In this document: positions 5,997 to 11,978 of the stretch, in pieces
Numbering within the stretch: the first letter of the stretch is position 1
Layout of the letters: each line of letters opens with the position of its first letter
Origin: Bacillota bacterium
Lineage (GTDB): Bacteria; Bacillota; Clostridia; Acetivibrionales; DSM-1351
Assembly: GCA_023415305.1 (NCBI GenBank)
Contig: JAEZKZ010000121.1
Coordinates: 1-11,978 of the forward strand
Length of the DNA stretch: 11,978 bases
Reading direction: 5' to 3'
The notes under the pieces: model-generated
The model's input: only the letters and a program-made list of their open reading frames with translations
Databases searched by the model: none
Told to the model about the DNA's origin: nothing
Made by a program: the position numbers and the translations under genes

Positions 5997-7009
5997 ACTG
6001 TTGTTTTCTCCAGCAATTTTGTATTTTCCATAATGGTTTTTACAATCTCACAGGCTATTCCATAAACAACAGGAACAACAACGGAATTGCCAAACTGTCT
6101 ATAAGCCTGAGTCTCTGAAACTTTATCAATAATGTAATTGGGTCTGTGTTTTGTAAACCCCATTAAATTTGCGCATTCACGAGGAGTCAATCTTCTAGGG
6201 TTTTTGTTCTCACCTTGTGGAATTAAAATTTCGGATCCATCCTTGTGATATCTTGCACTAAGTGTTCTGGATCTACCATCAAGATCAGTAAGACCAAAAC
6301 CGAACCCATTACCCTTTTCCCTGTGCTTACGTGAATACTCCTGCAAATAGTTCCAAAGCTTGTCCGAGAGAGTGTACTTTTCAGACACATTCTCCTCAAG
6401 AATATCTTTGAATTTTGGTTTTTCAGCAACACAGTATTCCGGGAAGGAAAATTTTACTGGTTTACGAAACCCAACTATATATATTCTCTCACGGTGTTGA
6501 GGTACAAGGCTGTCTGCATCAATAACCTTAAAATGTACATCATACCCTAATTCGTTTTTTAGAGTATTTATAATAACTTTAAATGTATTTCCCTTATCAT
6601 GACTCTCTAGGTTCTTAACATTTTCCAACAAAAAAGCTACTGGCTTTTTAGCCTCTATTATTCTTTTTATCTGAAAAAACAGAGTACCTTGTGTCGGATC
6701 GTCAAATCCATGGGGCCTACCCAAAGAATTTTTTTTTGAAACACCAGATAGAGAAAAAGGCTGACATGGAAATCCAGCAACCAATATATCATGCTTTGGA
6801 ATTTCATCGTTCTTAATTTGTGTAATATCTCCATGAGGTTTTTCTCCAAAATTCGCTTCATATGTAAGCTGAGAGTACTTGTCCCATTCTGAAGAAAAAA
6901 TACATTCACAGCCCGCGTCCTCAAAAGCTATTCTAGTTCCTCCAATACCTGCAAATAGATCTATAAACTTTAACTTTTCTTTACTAATTTTTTTCATTTT
7001 TCTCCTCAT
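5960..7009 (-). CDS. DNA (cytosine-5)-methyltransferase, Dcm/M.EcoRII type
   Basis: Transfers a methyl group from S-adenosylmethionine to C5 of cytosine. The ordered C5-methyltransferase motifs are all present: I, FIDLFAGIGG (15-24); IV, GFPCQPFS with catalytic Cys82; VI, ENV (129-131); VIII, QHRERIYIVGF (171-181); IX, RRLTPRECANLMGF (272-285); X, RQFGNSVVVPV (304-314). The target-recognition region (GNGFGFGL ... SRTLSARYHKDGSEILI, about 233-263) closely follows Dcm and M.EcoRII, so the predicted target is CCWGG, inner C. Length 349 is compact; the long N-terminal extension of Dcm is absent. An alternative start is ATG 6997, with AGGAG just upstream (short spacing); ATG 7009 has only a weak site. 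It is probably the protective partner of the convergent EcoRII-type enzyme. Confidence 0.95.
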   Translation of the reverse strand: MRRKMKKISKEKLKFIDLFAGIGGTRIAFEDAGCECIFSSEWDKYSQLTYEANFGEKPHGDITQIKNDEIPKHDILVAGFPCQPFSLSGVSKKNSLGRPHGFDDPTQGTLFFQIKRIIEAKKPVAFLLENVKNLESHDKGNTFKVIINTLKNELGYDVHFKVIDADSLVPQHRERIYIVGFRKPVKFSFPEYCVAEKPKFKDILEENVSEKYTLSDKLWNYLQEYSRKHREKGNGFGFGLTDLDGRSRTLSARYHKDGSEILIPQGENKNPRRLTPRECANLMGFTKHRPNYIIDKVSETQAYRQFGNSVVVPVVYGIACEIVKTIMENTKLLEKTTVWMSSQKKKEAM

Positions 7010-7208
7010 CTTAAGAATTCAATTAGTTTACTTGAAATATTATATCAAATATTCTATTCTAATTATAGCTAAACAATTTAATTCATTATATGTTACTACT
7101 TACCAAATTAATTAATATTCTAATTTTGCTTAAATAACATTAAATTTTTTGTTATGAAATAGCTAATTTATTTTTTTAGTTATTGGACATAATATTGGGG
7201 GGATAAAT
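7010..7208. other. AT-rich divergent intergenic region (MTase / GHKL gene)
   Basis: Divergent promoters for the methyltransferase (leftward) and the GHKL gene (rightward) are expected here. TATAAT-like hexamers can be read leftward at 7062-7067 and 7085-7090, but neither has a convincing -35 at 16-18 bp. No clear palindrome like those at 2421 and 9239 was found. A GGGGGG run at 7197-7202 is the ribosome binding site of the TTG start at 7209. Confidence 0.4.
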
Positions 7209-9089
7209 TTGGAAAGAGAAGAAAATAAAGTGCTTACATTATCGTTTGACTTAAATACCTTAGACCACTTAGGCGTAAAATTATATGCAAGAATACCTCC
7301 TATGATAGGGGAGCTTGTTTCGAATGCATGGGATGCAGATGCTCATAATGTTAATATCACATTTAATGATGAGGAAGAAAAAGAAATAATTATTTCAGAT
7401 GATGGGAGTGGTATGACGTTTGATGAACTTAATTCATGCTACTTAAAAGTTGGAAGAAATAGGCGATCTGATACTGGAAAGGATAAAACGCCTAATGGAA
7501 GATTGGTTTTAGGGAAAAAGGGGTTGGGTAAACTTTCATGCTTTGGAATAGGCAAATTAATTACAATAACCACTATAAAAAATGGTATCAAAAATCAATT
7601 TACAATGGATTATGATGAAATAAAAAAACATGATATGGAAGGTAAATACGAGCCTATAATTAATATTTATAATCAACATTCTGATGAGGTAAGTGGTACT
7701 CAAATAGTTATACAGAGAATCTCTCGTTCATCCTGTTTCGATGCTCAAAATATAGCTGTTGACTTGTCAAAAAGGTTTCGAGTATTTAGTAAAGATTTTG
7801 AAGTAAAAATAAAACACAACAATACTAAAGAAATAATAGTAACAAATGATCTTTATTATGAAAAGAATAGTGAATTTACATTCGAATTTATGAAAGATTA
7901 TGCAGATAAGATAGATAAAGATCTTATTGAATTTGCTATAAATAATAATATTACCGGTAAAATTTATACTTCAGCTACTCCATTGCCTGAATATAAAAGA
8001 GGCATTATTTTGTTTGCTCGAGGAAAACTCATCCAAGAGAATAATACTTTTAACCCACGTGGTAATGATAATTTTTTTAGTTATATGTCCGGGTATTTTA
8101 ATGTTGATTTCATCGATGAAAATAAAGAGATAGATTATGCCTCTACAGATCGGAAATCAATTGCTTGGGATAGTTATGATAATGAAGATTTATTAAAATT
8201 AAAATTATTATTGGAAAAGGTTGTTAACAAAACTCAATTGGAATGGAGAGATAAACGTGCTAAAAATCGTCAAGATAAGATTAAAGATCTTGGGGTTGAT
8301 GTAGATGTTTGGTTAAAAAGTCTTAACCCTATGGAAAAGGATATAGGGATTAAGATTACAAACGCAATAATAAAAAATCATGATATTGATATATCTGATG
8401 CCAAAGATTACATTACACATATTCAAGATATGTTTAGTTATCAATCATTTAAAGAATACGCTGTTAAGCTCGATAATCTTAAGTTGCTAGATAATGAGAG
8501 TGCTATTAAACTTTTAAATGATTGGCATACTATAGAATCAAAAGAATTGGCAAAGATAGCTGAAGGACGCATTAAAACTATTGAACAATTCGAAAGATAT
8601 GTCCGTGAAAATGCTTCTGAAAGAGATGTAATTCAGAAATTTTTAAAGGAGTTTCCATGGTTACTTGATCCAAAAATGTCTTCGTTCGAGACAGAAGTAT
8701 ATTATTCAAAACTTCTTAAAGAAAAATTCCCCGATGAAAAACTTAAGGAATCAAATAGAAGAATAGACTTTTTATGTACAAATCATAGTGGTATAGTCCA
8801 TATAATCGAATTAAAGCGTCCAAATATAATTATATCATGCGACGAAATATTACAAGCTACTGATTATCAATCATTTGTTGCGGAAAAATTTAGAGATGAT
8901 GTTACAAAAGTTATTACATATTTGATTTCTGATAATTATAGGATGGATAGAACCTCTGAATCTGTAGCGGAGTCGTTGGCCAAGGATGGAAAAGTGTTCT
9001 TAAAATCATATAGTGATTTACTTGCACAGGCGAAAAGGTATCATAAAGAATTCATACAACGGTATGAGGAGATTCAAGAGAATATTTAA
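7209..9089 (+). CDS. MORC/MutL-like GHKL ATPase fused to a PD-(D/E)xK nuclease domain (Shedu/DUF4263-like)
   Basis: This 626-residue protein begins at TTG 7209, six bases after a GGGGGGA ribosome binding site; no nearby ATG fits. The N-terminal GHKL ATP-binding domain has all boxes: GELVSNAWDA (34-43, Glu35 and Asn39), SDDGSGM (63-69) and GKKGLGKLS (102-110). A transducer-like and helical middle region follows. The C-terminal segment (about 470-600) holds RDVIQKFLKEFPWLLDP, RRIDFL (Asp520) and IIELKRP (Glu534, Lys536), a PD-(D/E)xK nuclease core resembling Shedu/DUF4263 proteins. Bacterial MutL/MORC-like GHKL proteins linked to restriction-modification genes are described (Iyer, Abhiman and Aravind 2008). 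I infer an ATP-gated DNA nuclease acting with, or beside, the adjacent CCWGG system. Its composition is noticeably more AT-rich than the recombinase. Confidence 0.85.
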   Translation: MEREENKVLTLSFDLNTLDHLGVKLYARIPPMIGELVSNAWDADAHNVNITFNDEEEKEIIISDDGSGMTFDELNSCYLKVGRNRRSDTGKDKTPNGRLVLGKKGLGKLSCFGIGKLITITTIKNGIKNQFTMDYDEIKKHDMEGKYEPIINIYNQHSDEVSGTQIVIQRISRSSCFDAQNIAVDLSKRFRVFSKDFEVKIKHNNTKEIIVTNDLYYEKNSEFTFEFMKDYADKIDKDLIEFAINNNITGKIYTSATPLPEYKRGIILFARGKLIQENNTFNPRGNDNFFSYMSGYFNVDFIDENKEIDYASTDRKSIAWDSYDNEDLLKLKLLLEKVVNKTQLEWRDKRAKNRQDKIKDLGVDVDVWLKSLNPMEKDIGIKITNAIIKNHDIDISDAKDYITHIQDMFSYQSFKEYAVKLDNLKLLDNESAIKLLNDWHTIESKELAKIAEGRIKTIEQFERYVRENASERDVIQKFLKEFPWLLDPKMSSFETEVYYSKLLKEKFPDEKLKESNRRIDFLCTNHSGIVHIIELKRPNIIISCDEILQATDYQSFVAEKFRDDVTKVITYLISDNYRMDRTSESVAESLAKDGKVFLKSYSDLLAQAKRYHKEFIQRYEEIQENI

Positions 9090-9099
9090 TTATATTAGT

Positions 9100-9138
9100 A
9101 AAAAGGGACTTTACGATAAAGTAAGGCTCTTTTTTTTG
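9100..9138 (+). terminator. Hairpin terminator after the GHKL gene
   Basis: The arm AAAAAGGGACTTTAC pairs imperfectly with GTAAGGCTCTTTTT across a GATAAA loop, followed by a run of T. It lies 11 bases after the stop codon at 9089 and separates the GHKL gene from the kinase operon. Confidence 0.7.
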
Positions 9139-9171
9139 TGACTAAAAACATTCATATAAAATTATACAAAA

Positions 9172-9190
9172 TGTGTAACATTATTGCACA
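9172..9190. promoter_or_regulatory. Dyad TGTG-N11-CACA overlapping a -35 box (copy 2)
   Basis: TGTGTAACATTATTGCACA is 19 bp with TGTG/CACA ends, and its right end overlaps TTGCAC, the -35 of the kinase promoter. The arrangement is the same as at 2689-2707 in front of the restriction operon. A shared regulator is possible but unproven. Confidence 0.3.
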
Positions 9191-9212
9191 ATTTGTAATA
9201 GGTTGGTATAAT
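9184..9212 (+). promoter_or_regulatory. Sigma-A-type promoter of the kinase operon
   Basis: TTGCAC (9184-9189) and a perfect TATAAT (9207-9212) are separated by exactly 17 bp. A transcript would begin near 9219, about 70 bases before the kinase start codon, and cross the palindrome at 9239-9252. Confidence 0.75.
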
Positions 9213-9238
9213 TTACAATATAGATAGTTTACATAAAA

Positions 9239-9252
9239 AGAACACTTGTTCT
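9239..9252. promoter_or_regulatory. Palindromic operator AGAACACTTGTTCT, LexA-box-like
   Basis: The arms AGAACA and TGTTCT are identical to those at 2421-2434, and flanking bases agree too (AAGAACA-N2-TGTTCTAT in both). It lies about 20-33 bases downstream of the predicted transcription start, where a repressor could act as a roadblock. The core GAAC-N4-GTTC fits the Gram-positive LexA box, with a less usual centre (ACTT). Confidence 0.55.
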
Positions 9253-9289
9253 ATATCTCCTAACTTATCAAAGCTAAGAGAGGCTAAAT

Positions 9290-10102
9290 ATGTATAATAT
9301 ATTAAATGCATGTTCACAAGTTGAATTATTGTTTACCGGGGGACAGAAGAAAGTTTATAAGGTTATTCACCCTGATTTTGGCGTCGTAGTTGCTAAATTG
9401 GGTAAGTTTAGTTCCTTGGATTCTTTGGAACGGATAAAGCGGGAAGTAAATTGTTTAAAAGATATTGAATCAGAGTATTTTCCTAAAAACTATAACTTTG
9501 AATATGACTTGGATAAGAAAAGCTTTTGTATTATAGAACAATTTATTGACGCTAGAAATCTAACTGAAGTTAAAAATGCATTTAATAGTGAGCTAAAAAT
9601 AGTATTTTTTTTAAATGAATTAGTTCAAGGGCTAAAAAATTTATGGGAACGAAATATTGTACATAGAGACTTAAAGCCTGACAATATATTAATTACAAGT
9701 GATTTAAAGCCCAAAATAATTGATTTGGGTATTGCCAGATTCCTCGATTTCAATTCTCTCACCAAAACAATCTTACCAATGGGACCTTGCACTCCGATAT
9801 ATGCTTCACCGGAACAAATACTTAACAAAAAGGATGTAATTGATTCAAGATCAGATTTCTTTTCATTAGGAATAATTATACTTGAATTATACCTTGGATT
9901 TCATCCATTTCACCCTGATGCCTTAAAAAATGGTAAGAGTATCATTACAAATATTTGTGAAGGTAATTTTTATAATCCTGGTACAAAAGGGACATCTGAT
10001 AGATTCATTTCTTTGGTTGAAAAATTATTAAAAGTTGAGCCTTATCAAAGGTTTAGAAATTACAAATTACTGCAAAAGAATATTGAAGAAAACTGGAGGT
10101 AA
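9290..10102 (+). CDS. Soluble Ser/Thr protein kinase
   Basis: This 270-residue protein is little more than a Hanks-type kinase domain; there is no membrane segment and no PASTA repeats, so it is not the usual PknB/PrkC. It has a Gly-rich loop GGQKKVYKV (17-25), the Lys36 (VVAKL)/Glu52 pair, the catalytic loop HRDLKPDN (125-132), a DLG magnesium motif (145-147, in place of DFG), YASPEQ (171-176) in the activation segment, and SDFFSLGIIILEL (188-200). Kinase activity therefore looks intact. GAGAGG lies six bases before ATG 9290. It heads an operon with a barrel-like protein and a nuclease-like protein; the next ribosome binding site (GGAGGT) overlaps its stop. Kinases of this kind occur in phage defence (Stk2 in staphylococci), so a sensor or effector-activating role is my inference. 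Confidence 0.92.
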   Translation: MYNILNACSQVELLFTGGQKKVYKVIHPDFGVVVAKLGKFSSLDSLERIKREVNCLKDIESEYFPKNYNFEYDLDKKSFCIIEQFIDARNLTEVKNAFNSELKIVFFLNELVQGLKNLWERNIVHRDLKPDNILITSDLKPKIIDLGIARFLDFNSLTKTILPMGPCTPIYASPEQILNKKDVIDSRSDFFSLGIIILELYLGFHPFHPDALKNGKSIITNICEGNFYNPGTKGTSDRFISLVEKLLKVEPYQRFRNYKLLQKNIEENWR

Positions 10103-10107
10103 TTAAT

Positions 10108-10371
10108 ATGAACCTTTATCATCAAACCGGCCATAACTATAAATGGAATGTGCAGAGTTATCTTGATGACAATACTGGGAATGGGCTAATACTTTCACCA
10201 ATGAATATCAGTTATAGTGATCTGCTTAAAATTCCAACGAATGTTAAAAAGAATTGTTTATTTGATTCACAATATTACATTCCGAATGATGTTAAAGGGA
10301 AATTATCCTCATATGACTTTTTTCCTGCAAACATGGTGGATGATTTCAAGACAATTGATTTTTTGAACTGA
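10108..10371 (+). CDS. N-terminal piece of a split beta/alpha-barrel-like protein
   Basis: 87 codons start at ATG 10108, after GGAGGT that overlaps the kinase stop, so the start is well supported. The product ends at TGA 10369-10371 just after a T6 run. Reading -1 at that run joins it without interruption to the following open frame, giving one protein of about 393 residues (D84, then FFELISND, then the downstream piece). This piece contains two strand-like segments, GLILSPMN (26-33) and CLFDSQYY (50-57), followed by a YDFFP turn, as at the start of a TIM-type barrel. I do not recognise the family. It could be an inactivated gene, a sequencing error, or a gene expressed by programmed frameshifting. 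Confidence 0.7.
   Translation: MNLYHQTGHNYKWNVQSYLDDNTGNGLILSPMNISYSDLLKIPTNVKKNCLFDSQYYIPNDVKGKLSSYDFFPANMVDDFKTIDFLN
10357..10371 (+). other. T6 slippery run (T-TTT-TTG) at the frame switch
   Basis: In the upstream frame the codons are GAT TTT TTG AAC TGA. The heptamer T-TTT-TTG fits the X-XXY-YYZ form used in -1 ribosomal frameshifting, and the 0-frame stop follows two codons later. Slipping by -1 gives TTT TTT GAA CTG and enters the 301-codon frame. An obvious downstream stimulatory structure was not found by eye. Confidence 0.5.
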
Positions 10372-10382
10372 TATCAAATGAT

Positions 10383-11288
10383 ATGGCAAAACAAAATTTG
10401 GATTTTCAGTTAACGAATAATTTTCAATATGTAATAATTCCAACCAGATACTTTGAATTCATATCAGATAACAGTTATGAGCAACTAAAACAGTATTATG
10501 TTACACCCTTTGCAGAAGGTATAAAGCAAAGGAAAATAAGTAAAAAGGTTCTTTTAACTGTGATAGTAAGACATGAACAGCTTATGGATGAGAATAAACG
10601 TAATTTCCTGCTAAACTGGATTACAGGTATTAATAATATTGACGGAGTGTATCTGATTTTTGAGAGCCAGTTTACATCCAAGCAAATAAAGGATCCCCAA
10701 TACTTATTAAATGCTATGGTATTTATTCATTCATTAAAAGTAAATGATCTTGAGGTGCATCTGGGGTATACCAATACTGAAGGTATTTTATATTCTCTGG
10801 CCGAGCCTGATTCTATCAGCATGGGATCGTATGAAAATTTAAGGAGCTTTAATATTAAAAGATTTATTACTCCTGAAAAAAAGAAACAGCAAAGAGGCCC
10901 TACTGCAAGACTATACAGCGGAAAACTTTTTCAATGGATTGAATATGGTTACATAGAATCTATTGTAAAACTATATGATAATTGGGAAAATATTTTTGAA
11001 AATTCCAGGTATAATCCTTTAATGTTCAAAGAAGAATTTAAGTGGCATTTTAATAAGCCTGAACTGTACAAACACTATTTCTTAATATATTCAAAGCAAG
11101 TTAAGGGTTTACCAAAAACTTACAATGAAAAAATAAAATGGTTGAGCAAATCTTTTAAAAGTGCTATAAATATATTTGATGATATTAAGGAGAAAAGAAT
11201 AAATATAGATAGTGATAGTGATGGCTCACACTTATATCACTGGCTTAATACCATTGAAATGTACAATAAATACTTGGAGAGTAATTAA
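10383..11288 (+). CDS. C-terminal piece of the split beta/alpha-barrel-like protein
   Basis: 301 codons follow an ATG at 10383 that has no ribosome binding site. The frame is open further up, to 10359, where it meets the end of the 87-codon piece; both facts argue that this is the continuation of one gene. Alternating strand and helix segments are visible: YVIIPTRYFEF, KVLLTVIVRHEQL, GVYLIFES, LEVHLGYTNTEG and DSISMGSYENLRSF (all within about residues 16-155). These suggest a barrel loosely like tRNA-guanine transglycosylase-type proteins. The remainder (about 160-301) is helical and rich in Lys, Tyr and Trp. No catalytic motif can be assigned with confidence. The stop at 11288 is two bases before the next start, so the two are tightly coupled. 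Function is unknown; by operon position it is the partner of the kinase and the nuclease-like protein. Confidence 0.8.
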   Translation: MAKQNLDFQLTNNFQYVIIPTRYFEFISDNSYEQLKQYYVTPFAEGIKQRKISKKVLLTVIVRHEQLMDENKRNFLLNWITGINNIDGVYLIFESQFTSKQIKDPQYLLNAMVFIHSLKVNDLEVHLGYTNTEGILYSLAEPDSISMGSYENLRSFNIKRFITPEKKKQQRGPTARLYSGKLFQWIEYGYIESIVKLYDNWENIFENSRYNPLMFKEEFKWHFNKPELYKHYFLIYSKQVKGLPKTYNEKIKWLSKSFKSAINIFDDIKEKRINIDSDSDGSHLYHWLNTIEMYNKYLESN

Positions 11289-11290
11289 CA

Positions 11291-11824
11291 ATGAGATTTA
11301 ACTCAGAAAGTGAAATGTCAATGTATTTCAAGGAATTGCTGAATAGATCATTTTCAGAGAATAACATAGATATAATAGAAGAGTTTAGCGGATTGTTTGG
11401 GATTCCTGACTATCTGCTTGTGGAGAAAAATGAAAACAGCTTAAAATATGTAATTGCCTTGGAATTAAAACTTAAAAACTGGAATAGGGCATTAGAGCAG
11501 GCATTTAAATACAAGTCTTTTTCAAATGAATCTTATGTTATTGTTGATGAAGCGGCGATCGAAAACGTACTGAAACATAAGGACGAGTTTATGCATTTTA
11601 ACATTGGATTGGCTTCTTTTAATAAAAATGGAGAGTTCAAAGTGTATTATTATCCAGAATCAGATACCCCATTTTCGAAGGTCTACACAAGAAAGATGGA
11701 GACAAAGATAATTGGAGAAGGATCCGACAATTTTATATCACTATTAGAAGACAGAAGAAATGATGATTTAAAGAAGGATATGGTTTTACCACGAAAGTTT
11801 TCAGATTTAACAATTTTAGTATAA
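11291..11824 (+). CDS. Small PD-(D/E)xK nuclease-like protein
   Basis: This 177-residue protein shows the core of the restriction-endonuclease fold. An N-terminal helix with Glu30/Glu31 is followed by FGIPDYLLVEK (Pro39-Asp40), then IALELKLKNW (Glu58 and Lys60, the E-x-K), then ALEQAFKYK with the Q-x3-Y pattern (Gln70, Tyr74) seen in many nucleases of this fold. A strand (SYVIVD, 81-86) closes the core. Such short stand-alone domains act on DNA; sequence specificity cannot be read from this. The gene starts two bases after the preceding stop, with GGAGA about nine bases upstream, and is the last gene of the kinase operon, followed at once by a terminator. It is probably the effector of the system, perhaps controlled by phosphorylation; that is inference. 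Confidence 0.75.
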   Translation: MRFNSESEMSMYFKELLNRSFSENNIDIIEEFSGLFGIPDYLLVEKNENSLKYVIALELKLKNWNRALEQAFKYKSFSNESYVIVDEAAIENVLKHKDEFMHFNIGLASFNKNGEFKVYYYPESDTPFSKVYTRKMETKIIGEGSDNFISLLEDRRNDDLKKDMVLPRKFSDLTILV

Positions 11825-11827
11825 AAA

Positions 11828-11848
11828 GGTGATTTTAATCACCGTTTT
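11828..11848 (+). terminator. Hairpin terminator of the kinase operon
   Basis: GGTGA-TTTTAA-TCACC (11828-11843) forms a perfect short stem, preceded by an A-run and followed by GTTTT. It begins three bases after the stop of the nuclease-like gene and ends the operon. Confidence 0.7.
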
Positions 11849-11850
11849 AC

Positions 11851-11978
11851 TGGACGCTGTAAAAAATTTTGTGTATGGAACATAGGAAATACTCCTTTTT
11901 GGTTAAGAATTTAAGTATTAACCAGAGAGGAGATTTTTTATGAGTGCTCTACCAAAAGAAGTGATTCAGGAAATAATT
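11851..11978 (+). mobile_element. Left end of an insertion sequence, probably IS256 family (partial)
   Basis: The sequence CGCTGTAAAAAATTTTGTGT (11855-11874) resembles terminal inverted repeats of IS256-family elements, and it leads into the start of a transposase gene at 11940. The exact first base (about 11851-11856) and the target duplication cannot be defined with only one end present. A stem-loop with GGTTAA/TTAACC arms (11901-11923) lies between the end and the transposase ribosome binding site. Confidence 0.55.
11940..11978 (+). CDS. IS256-family transposase, first 13 codons only
   Basis: ATG 11940 follows a strong GAGAGGAGA site (11924-11933). The visible residues, MSALPKEVIQEII, match the usual start of IS256-family mutator-type transposases (LPKEVIQE... 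motif). The rest, including the DDE catalytic residues, lies beyond the window, so the family call rests on this short start plus the end-like sequence upstream. Confidence 0.55.
   Translation, partial: MSALPKEVIQEII

Noticed and set aside
10383..11288. An independent 301-codon gene starting at 10383
   Set aside because: There is no ribosome binding site, and its frame extends upstream to the exact T6 run where the preceding piece loses frame. A single split gene explains this better.
1..11978. Avoidance of CCWGG in the element
   Set aside because: At least eleven CCWGG sites are visible (for example at 127, 516, 618, 1036, 1063, 1929 and 2226), so there is no sign that the element evades its own predicted target.
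1..11978. A second att copy (attR) or a CRISPR array
   Set aside because: The T-arm/CCA sequence of ssrA was not found again, and no regularly spaced direct repeats were seen by eye.

Overview
The window looks like the left end of a mobile element carrying defence genes, integrated at the 3' end of the tmRNA gene (ssrA) of an AT-rich Firmicute, most likely a member of the Clostridia. This rests on the AT-rich base composition, strong AGGAGG-type ribosome binding sites, a Gram-positive-type tmRNA with an ALAA-like tag, GTG and TTG starts, a clostridial-style large serine recombinase and an ImmA-type peptidase. The species cannot be fixed from the sequence.

Left end (1-2434). The tmRNA lacks only its extreme 5' end, which lies outside the window, and finishes at CCA, base 400. 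Immediately beyond it, on the opposite strand, is a large serine recombinase whose reading frame has no stop of its own before the junction: it runs antisense through the 3' third of ssrA and stops at 232. This marks an attL-like junction at about 370-402. Upstream of the recombinase, and in the same operon, is an ImmA/IrrE-type metallopeptidase. Its promoter has an extended -10 directly followed by the palindrome AGAACATATGTTCT, which resembles a Gram-positive LexA (SOS) box.

Restriction-modification block (2690-7009). An unrecognised 532-residue protein is followed after 15 bp by an EcoRII-family restriction endonuclease. Convergent to them are a Dcm/M.EcoRII-type cytosine-C5 methyltransferase and an overlapping vsr (T:G mismatch repair) gene that is clearly broken by a frameshift and an internal deletion. 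The implied target is CCWGG. The 532-residue protein has, at residues 332-444, a Lys-x10-Gly-x-Pro...Asp pattern and a downstream Cys cluster resembling endonuclease III-type (HhH-GPD, iron-sulfur) DNA glycosylases. My main hypothesis is that this is a methyltransferase-linked glycosylase or nuclease component, possibly doing the work of the dead Vsr or acting in restriction.

GHKL gene (7209-9089). A MORC/MutL-like GHKL ATPase is fused to a C-terminal PD-(D/E)xK (Shedu/DUF4263-like) nuclease domain. It is transcribed divergently from the methyltransferase, from a TTG start, and ends at a hairpin terminator.

Kinase operon (9184-11848). A consensus-like sigma-A promoter drives a soluble Ser/Thr protein kinase, then a beta/alpha-barrel-like protein split into two reading frames at a T6 slippery run, then a small PD-(D/E)xK nuclease-like protein, then a hairpin terminator. 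Between the promoter and the kinase lies a second palindrome with the same arms as the one at the integrase promoter (AGAACA-N2-TGTTCT), so mobility and this operon may share one DNA-damage-type or element-encoded repressor. This operon is the best candidate for an undescribed defence system.

Right edge (about 11851-11978). The left end of an insertion sequence, probably IS256 family, starts just after the terminator; only the first 13 codons of its transposase are in the window. No attR, CRISPR array, tRNA or rRNA gene was seen.
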